A stretch of 64,000 nt of DNA, from the NCBI GenBank assembly GCA_030035585.1, contig CM057477.1:56029447-56093446 (forward strand), in the 5' to 3' direction. The DNA comes from Dugong dugon (lineage: Eukaryota > Chordata > Mammalia > Sirenia > Dugongidae). Position numbers and translations under genes: made by a program. How positions within the stretch are numbered: position 1 is the first letter of the stretch; each line of letters opens with the position of its first letter. This document shows positions 58,196 through 64,000 of this stretch, piece by piece. The notes beneath the pieces are model-generated. The model ran no database searches. It saw nothing but the letters and a program-made list of their open reading frames with translations, and was not told the origin of the DNA.

Positions 58196-60403
58196 CTTAT
58201 TGTTGTACTTTAAGTGAAAGTTTACAATTCAAGTTAGTCTCTCATACAAAAATTTATACATACATTGTTATGCGACCCTAATTGCTCTCCCTGTACTGTA
58301 ACAGCACACTCCTCCTTTCCACCCCTGATTTCCTGTGTCTGTTTAACCAGCTCCTGACCCTCTCTGCCTTCTCGTCTCACCTCCGGACAGGAGCTGCCCA
58401 TTTAGTCTCATGTATCTACTTGAGCTAAGAAGCACACTCTTCAAGAGTATCAGTTTATGTCCCGTAGTCCAGTCTAATCTTTGTCTGAAGAGTTGGACTC
58501 GGGAATGGTTTTAGTTCTGTGTTGACAGAGATTCTGGGGGCCATGATTTCTGGGGATCCTGCAGTCTAAGTCAGACCATTAATTACCAGAATTTGAGTTC
58601 TGTACCCCACTTTTCTCCTGCTCCATCAAGGACTCTCTGTTGTGTTCCCTGTCAGGGTGATCATTGGTGGCAGCCGGGCACCATCTAGTTCTTCTGGTCT
58701 CAGGCTGATGCAGTCTCTGGTTTATGTGGCCCTTTCTGTCTCTTGGGCTAATACTTTCCTTGTGACTTTGGTGTTCTTCATTCTCTTTTACTCCAGGTGG
58801 TTGGGACCAATTGATGCATCTTAGATGGCCACTCGCTAGCTTTTAAGACCCCAGATCCCACTCACCATAGTAGGTTGCAGAACATTTTATTTATAAACTT
58901 TGTTATGCCAATTGACCTAGATGTCCCCTGAAAGCATGGTCCCCTGAAAGCATGGTCCCCAGACCCTTGCTCTGGCTACTCTGTCACTTGAAGTGTTTGT
59001 TGTGTTCAGGAAACTTCTTAGCTTTGGTTTAGTCCAGTTGTGCTGACTTCCCCTATAGTGTGTGCTGTCCTTCCATTCATCTAAGATAATTCTTGTCTAC
59101 TATCCAGTGAATAACCCTCTCCCTCCCTCCTCACCCTTGTAACCATCAAAGAATGTTCTCTTCTGTGTTTAAACCTTTTCTTGAGCTCTTATAATAGTGA
59201 CCTTATACATATTTGTCCTTCTGTGACCGACTAAATTTACTCAGCATAATGCCTTCCAGATTTCTCCATGTTATGTTTCATGGATTCATCGTTATTCTTT
59301 GTTGTTGCATAATTTTATATTGTGTGAATACACCCTGATTTGTTTATCCATTTGCCCATTGATGGACACCTATATTGTTTCCACCTTTTTGCTATTGTGA
59401 ACAGTGCTGCAATGAACATGGGTGTGCATATATCTATTATTTCTCCAGGATATATTCCAAGGAGTGGGATTGCTGGATTGTATGGTACTTCTATTTCTTG
59501 CTTTTTAAGGAAGCATCAAATCGATTTTCAAAGTGGTTGTACCATTTTACATTCCCACCAATAGTGTATAAGTAAGTGTTCCAGTCTCTCCGCAATCTAT
59601 CCAACATTTGTTATTTTGTGTTTTTCTGATTACTGCTAGTCTTGTTGGGGTGAGACGATATCTCACTGTAGTTTTGAATTGCATTTCCCTAATGGCTAGT
59701 GATTGTGAGCATTTCTTCATGTGTCTGTTAGCTGCCTGAGTGTCTTCTTTGGCAAAGTGCCTGCTCATATCCTTTGCCCATTTTTTAATTGGGTTATTTG
59801 TCTTTTTATTGTTGAGGTTTTGCATTATCTTGTAGATTTTAGAGATTACATGCTGATTTGATTTGTTACAGCCAAAATTTTTTTCCCAGTCTGTAGATTG
59901 TCTTTTGACTCTTTTGGTGAAGTCTTTTGATGAGTGTAAGTGTTTGATTTTCAGGATCTCCCAGTTATCTGGTTTCTCTTCTGGTGTTTGTACATTGTTA
60001 GTAATGTTTTGTATTCTGTTTATGCCATGTATTAAGACTTCTAGCATTATCCCTATTTTTTATTCCATTATCTTTATTGTTTTTATCTTATATTTAGGTC
60101 TTTGGTCAATTTTTTGTTAGTTTTTGTGCATGGTGTGAGGTATGGGTCTTGTTTCAGTTTTTTACAGATGTATATCCAGTTATGCTAGCACCATTTGTTA
60201 GAGACTGTCTTTTCCCCAGTTAATGGACTTTGAGCCTTTGTCAAATATCAGCTGCTCATAGGTAGATGAATTTACATCTGGATTCTCAATTCTGTTCCAT
60301 TTGTCTATGTATCTGTTGTTGTACCAGTACCAGGCTGTTTTGACTACCGTGGTGGTATAATAGGTTCTAAAATCAGGTAGTGTGAGGCCTCCCACTTTGT
60401 TCA
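58196..60403 (-). mobile_element. 5'-truncated L1, minus strand
   Basis: 3' UTR about 58196-59190, then the last third of ORF2 up to '[15 protein letters not shown]' at 60404. Flanked by 'tgattcataggggttt' (58180-58195) and 'tgattcatagggtttt' (60404-60419), an imperfect target-site duplication within the long SINE. The 3' UTR ('cgcatcc'-less but with 'gaccccagatcccactcacc' and 'tcttagatggcc') pairs with the full-length minus-strand L1 at 26 kb. A short local duplication ('cccctgaaagcatggt') is at 58924-58955. Confidence 0.9.
59190..60403 (-). pseudogene. L1 ORF2 C-terminal remnant
   Basis: Minus-strand pieces 60404-60198 ('[19 protein letters not shown]', '[19 protein letters not shown]') and 60047-59547 (166 codons: 'DNWEILKIKHLHSSKDFTK', '[17 protein letters not shown]', '[18 protein letters not shown]'). 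The endonuclease and RT palm are absent because of 5' truncation. The first Cys pair of the knuckle is kept but the His/Cys half is lost. Several frameshifts. Inactive. Confidence 0.9.
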
Positions 60404-60662
60404 TGATTCATAGGGTTTTTGTTGGTTGATTTTCAGTAATAGATTTCCAGGTCTTTCTTCCTAGTCCATCTTAGTCCAGCAGCTCCACTGAAACCTGTTT
60501 AGCATCATAGCAACACACAAGCTTCCACTGATAGGTGGTGGTGGTTGTGTATGAGATCTACTGGCTAGGAATAGAACCTGGGTATCCCGCGTGAAATTTG
60601 AGAGTTCTACCACGATGAATTTTACCACCAAAACACCATTGCCCTCCAGCTAGGCTATAAAC

Positions 60663-60828
60663 CAAAATACCAAACCCATTGTCGTCTACTTGATTCAGAC
60701 TCATAGTCACCCTATAGGATAGAGTAGAACTACCCCATAGGTTTTCAAAAGAGCAGCTGGTGGATTCAAACTGCCATCTTTTTTGGTTAGCAGCTGAGCT
60801 CTTAACCACTGTGCCACCAGGCATCCCA
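60663..60828 (-). mobile_element. AfroSINE in the innermost part of the nest
   Basis: 'aaaataccaaacccattgtc', 'gattcagactcatagtcac', 'ataggatagagtagaacta', 'tttggttagcagctgagct', 'ccactgtgccaccaggc': near-complete reverse copy beside the head of the long SINE. Confidence 0.93.
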
Positions 60829-61115
60829 GCTTGGCTATAGTACAAAGTTATTTAAACAAACACTAACCTAGGTGTAGCCATGAATGTATTTTGTAACTGT
60901 GGTTAACATCTACAATCACTTGATTTTAAGTAAAGGGGATTACCCTAAAAAATGTGGATGGGACCTCATCCAAGAAGCAGAAGGTCTTAAGAGCAAAAAT
61001 TGAGAATTTCTTCTTGTTTCAAGGCCACAGCATTAACCTCTGCTTGAGTTTGCAAACTGATGGCCTGAACTAAGGATTTCAGACTCATCATGTGAGCCAA
61101 TTGCTTAAAGTAAGT

Positions 61116-62028
61116 CTTTTCTGATGTTTCCTGAGAGTGAGGTTAATGTATTTAACTTGTAAAGTTGCTAGCTTAACAAAGTCATCAAATAGAACACTGT
61201 ACATGGGTGAACAGCCTGCTTTCAGACTAGAGGTTCTTTCACTTCCTTTGGGAACAATTTTTCAGAGACACTTGCGCATTTCAAAAATACATGTTTACTT
61301 TTCAAGAAGCAAAAAGAAACCTTGTTTTGGTTTTTGGTTTGGAAATATTCTCAATCTCCAATCTTTTTACTTTTATGTATGCTTATTTCATGCATTGTAA
61401 TTGTCATCCAAATCTCAAGGGGATACAAACCTCTGGGTTTTGTACTGCATCTTTTTCTTCTTCTACCTCATCACCTTGAATTTTTGATCATCAATAGTAC
61501 AGCTATGAAACATTGCTATTGTTTTAGGTAATAACTGCTAGGAAGGTTTTATAGCTCATGGAAGACATTTAACATGAATGAAAGAATCAGAAGAGAATTC
61601 TAGTTTCATTCTGACTAATTCATTACGGAGAATTTCTTTACTTTGCAAAATATTCCATAAATGATTTAGTTAACCCAACAGAACTTAGACCCCTGAAGCA
61701 TATACCTATTTTTAATTACCCTCTTAAGTTCAGTTTCATAACTAGATCAAAACAAAAAAATAATACATTATGAAGCTTTATAGAGGGTACAAAAATCATT
61801 TGCTGTAATAAGGACTTAATATTTACATGGTAATGTAAGTACAGCTTAGCAAAGTAATTAATCTTTTGGTAGGCGCAATCCATTCAAAACACTTTAGGCT
61901 TATGAGGAATGATTGCAGGAGCAAATGAGCTAGGCTTGAATTTTAGGAATTCTTCTAGGATTAGTTCCTATTCTGGGAGATCAAATAAATAGGTATTTAA
62001 ATATAGATAATATAAATGCATATATCAA
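61116..62028. other. No feature recognised
   Basis: Overlapping 60-87-codon frames near 61137-61531 share no motif with families I know and lie in AT-rich DNA. Confidence 0.45.
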
Positions 62029-62092
62029 ATTATATATATATATATTATGTAAATCATATATATGTTTTTGTGTATGCTTGTGTATGGTCATG

Positions 62093-62124
<32 letters not shown>

Positions 62125-62125
62125 C
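62029..62125. repeat. TA-rich microsatellite
   Basis: (TA)n at 62031-62045 and again at 62101-62124, with TATG/TGTA mixtures between. Confidence 0.9.
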
Positions 62126-62134
62126 AGTGTATAT

Positions 62135-63075
62135 GTTGTTGTTGTTATGTGCCATTCAATTGGTTCTGACTCACAGTGAACCCTTATACAACAGAAAGAA
62201 ACACTGCCCAGTTCTGTACCATCCTAGCAGTCATTGCTATATTTGAGCCCACTGTTGCAGCCACTGTGTCAATCCATCTCAGTGAGGGTCTTCTTCTTTT
62301 TTGCTAACTCTCTACTTTTTCAAGCATGACGTCCGTCTGCAGGGACTGGTCCCTCCTGATAACATGTCCAAAGTATGTGAGACGAAGTCTTACATCCTCG
62401 CTTCTAAGGAGCATTCTGGCTGTACTTCTTCCAAGTCAGATTTGTTCAACCTTCTGGCAATCAATGGTATATTTAATATTCTTCACCAACACCATAATTT
62501 AAATGAATTAATTTTTCTTTGTGCCTTCCTTATTCATTGTCTTGCTTTCACATGCATATGAGGCTATAGAAAATACCATGGCTTGGGTCAGGCGCACCTT
62601 AGTCCTCAAAGTGACATCTATGCTTTTTAACACTTTAAAGAGATCTTTTGCAGCAGATTTTCCCAATGCAATATATCATTTGATTTCTTGACTACTGCTT
62701 CCAAGGCCATTGATTTTGGTTTCAAGTAAAATGAAATCATTAACAACTTATTTTCTCCATTTATCGTAATATTGCTTATTGGTTCAGTTGTGAGGATTTT
62801 TGTTTTCTTTATGTTGAGGTGCCATCCATACTGATCTTCATCAGTAAGTGCTTCAAGTCCTTTTCATATTCAGCAAGCAAGGTTGTGTCATCTACATAAC
62901 GTGGGTTGTTAATCAGTCTTCCTCTAATCCTGATGCCATATTCTTCTTCATATAGTCTACCTTCTAGGATTATTTGCTCAGCATACAGATTGAATAAGTG
63001 TGGTGAAAGGATTCTACCATGATGTACACCTTTCCAGATTTGTTTTGTTTGAATACTACCTCTTGGTCTAAATAT
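62135..63075 (-). mobile_element. RTE LINE 3' fragment, about 940 bp
   Basis: 'gttgttgttatgtgccatt' at the left edge, then 'tgttgcagccactgtgtcaa', 'aacatgtccaaagtatgtga', 'aaggagcattctggctgtac', 'cttaacactttaaagagat'-like, 'cagcaagcaaggttgtgtc' and 'gattgaataagtgtggtgaa'. It runs from the 3' end into the RT. Too many indels for a readable minus-strand frame. Confidence 0.93.
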
Positions 63076-64000
63076 AGTGTGTACATGTACATATATAATA
63101 TGATATTATATATGCATATATATATTTCTTAGTTCCAGTCACTTGAAGTTTTTGGTTATGCAATAAGGAGAAAGTATAGTACTATGTATTAAAATAACTA
63201 AAATATAAATAATTAACCTTTAACTAACTAGATTATTAAGTACTTTTAAAAAAATACACATTGTCTAATGAACTTTCATTTATTATAGTGAAAGTTTAAG
63301 GTTATGCATTTAGCTGATGTATTCCTTTTCTAAAATTAAAAGTTTACATTATCTTTAAGCTGTAAAATTGAAATAATAAACTGTACATAAATAAACTAGA
63401 AATACATCTATATTTTTGTTAAATATCAGTTAATAATATTATTATCTGCTACTGGAAAGACCTGGGCTGTATCATTTAGGATTAGTATTTCTACATATTA
63501 TTTTGAAAGAATAAAATAATATTTTAAAAATATTACTTCAGCATATTCATGCTAATTAACAGGACATTATGAAATGGTGAGAAATGACATTGGCTTTTAC
63601 CTTTCTTTTTGAAAGCAAGAAGTCCAAACATAGTGTTCAATAAATATTCCAAGTAGACAAATCTGTAGAAAAAAATACAGTGTTGTCATCTCACACAAAA
63701 CTATTAAAGTACCCCATTCTTATTTATGATAATTTCTGTGCACACACAAAAGGGAATAAAGCACAATAGATGAAGAAAATGGAAAAAATAAAAAAATAAA
63801 ATAAAACTGATTTTGAACCGTTTGGGCAATAAGAAGACAAACTAAATCATAATTTTAAGTATGATAAATTAATGTTTTCAAGACTAAGATGTCTTTTATC
63901 AAAATAAAATACTTTATGGGCAGTGCTATTCTTATTATCAGAAGTCAATAGATGAGAAAATCTGAAATTGAAGGGTCATAAACCCCTCAGAATCTTTTCA
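63076..64000. other. No feature recognised
   Basis: Very AT-rich to the end of the window, with a TA-rich patch at 63085-63125 next to the RTE fragment. Confidence 0.5.

Larger units (their letters stand above)
58081..60660 (-). mobile_element. Long AfroSINE, minus strand, split by an L1
   Basis: Left part 58081-58195 (3' end: 'gttgttgttagcgccagtgg', 'tcctgcaccatcaccgcg'); right part 60404-60660 (body and tRNA-like head: 'cataggtttttg'-type join, 'gcatcatagcaacacacaag', 'aatagaacctgggtatcccg', 'gagttctaccacgatgaat'). Read on the minus strand, the head 'attcatcgtggtagaactct' and 'ggttctattcc' are A- and B-box-like. Same type as 16638-16990. Confidence 0.8.
58036..61115 (+). repeat. LTR-like element split by a nested insertion
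   Basis: Left part 58036-58080 ('gttgattaattttatttggc', 'aacatggctagactatg'), right part about 60833-61115 ('caaacactaacctaggtgta', 'ggttaacatctacaatcac', 'aagtaaaggggattaccc', 'catgtgagccaattgctt'). Together they give the motif order of the same broad LTR-like group as 15580 and 42025. The break carries 'ggctagacta' on the left and 'ggctatagta' on the right, compatible with a decayed duplication. Confidence 0.6.

Overview
The window is mammalian and shows no host protein-coding gene, RNA gene or CRISPR array that I can support. It is AT-rich intergenic (or deep intronic) DNA built largely from transposable elements. The host is almost certainly an afrotherian, most likely a proboscidean or another paenungulate. 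The evidence is two diagnostic repeat families in many copies: the tRNA-derived AfroSINEs (heads like 'ggagccctggtgg', bodies like 'ccctatggggcagttctac') and the RTE/BovB-like LINE of Afrotheria, whose coding strand lies on the minus strand here. All species and family assignments are from memory of the families; no search was run.

Layout. 1-5445: an old plus-strand L1 entering from upstream, with decayed ORF2 and a long 3' UTR holding one AfroSINE. 6560-8600: an older L1M/HAL1-like remnant and AfroSINEs. 8600-24400: mostly anonymous AT-rich DNA with AfroSINEs, three RTE fragments, one LTR-like element and microsatellites. 24420-35563: one pogo/Tigger DNA transposon split by a SINE, a full-length minus-strand L1 of 7.5 kb with a perfect 15-bp target-site duplication, an RTE fragment and a second small TIR element. 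36438-42579: three LTR-like elements, two with 5-bp duplications. 47488-56103: a young, almost intact plus-strand L1. 58036-61115: a four-layer nest (LTR-like element, long SINE, minus-strand L1 3' fragment, second SINE). 62135-63075: another RTE fragment.

The most informative object is the L1 at 47.5-56.1 kb. It has a CpG-rich 5' UTR with two head-to-tail 266-bp monomers, an intact 349-codon ORF1, and an ORF2 broken by a single one-base deletion in an A7 run near codon 126. Its 3' UTR has serially repeated terminal modules. Target-site duplications start exactly at a TT|AAAA endonuclease site and enclose about 103 bp of unexplained GC-rich sequence upstream of the usual L1 start. The only proteins coded here are retrotransposon proteins: ORF1p (RNA-binding chaperone) and ORF2p (endonuclease plus reverse transcriptase) of L1, the RTE polymerase remnants, and a dead Tigger transposase. 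AfroSINEs are thought to be mobilised by the RTE machinery and share its 3' end style, so the RTE and SINE copies form one parasite/host-parasite pair.
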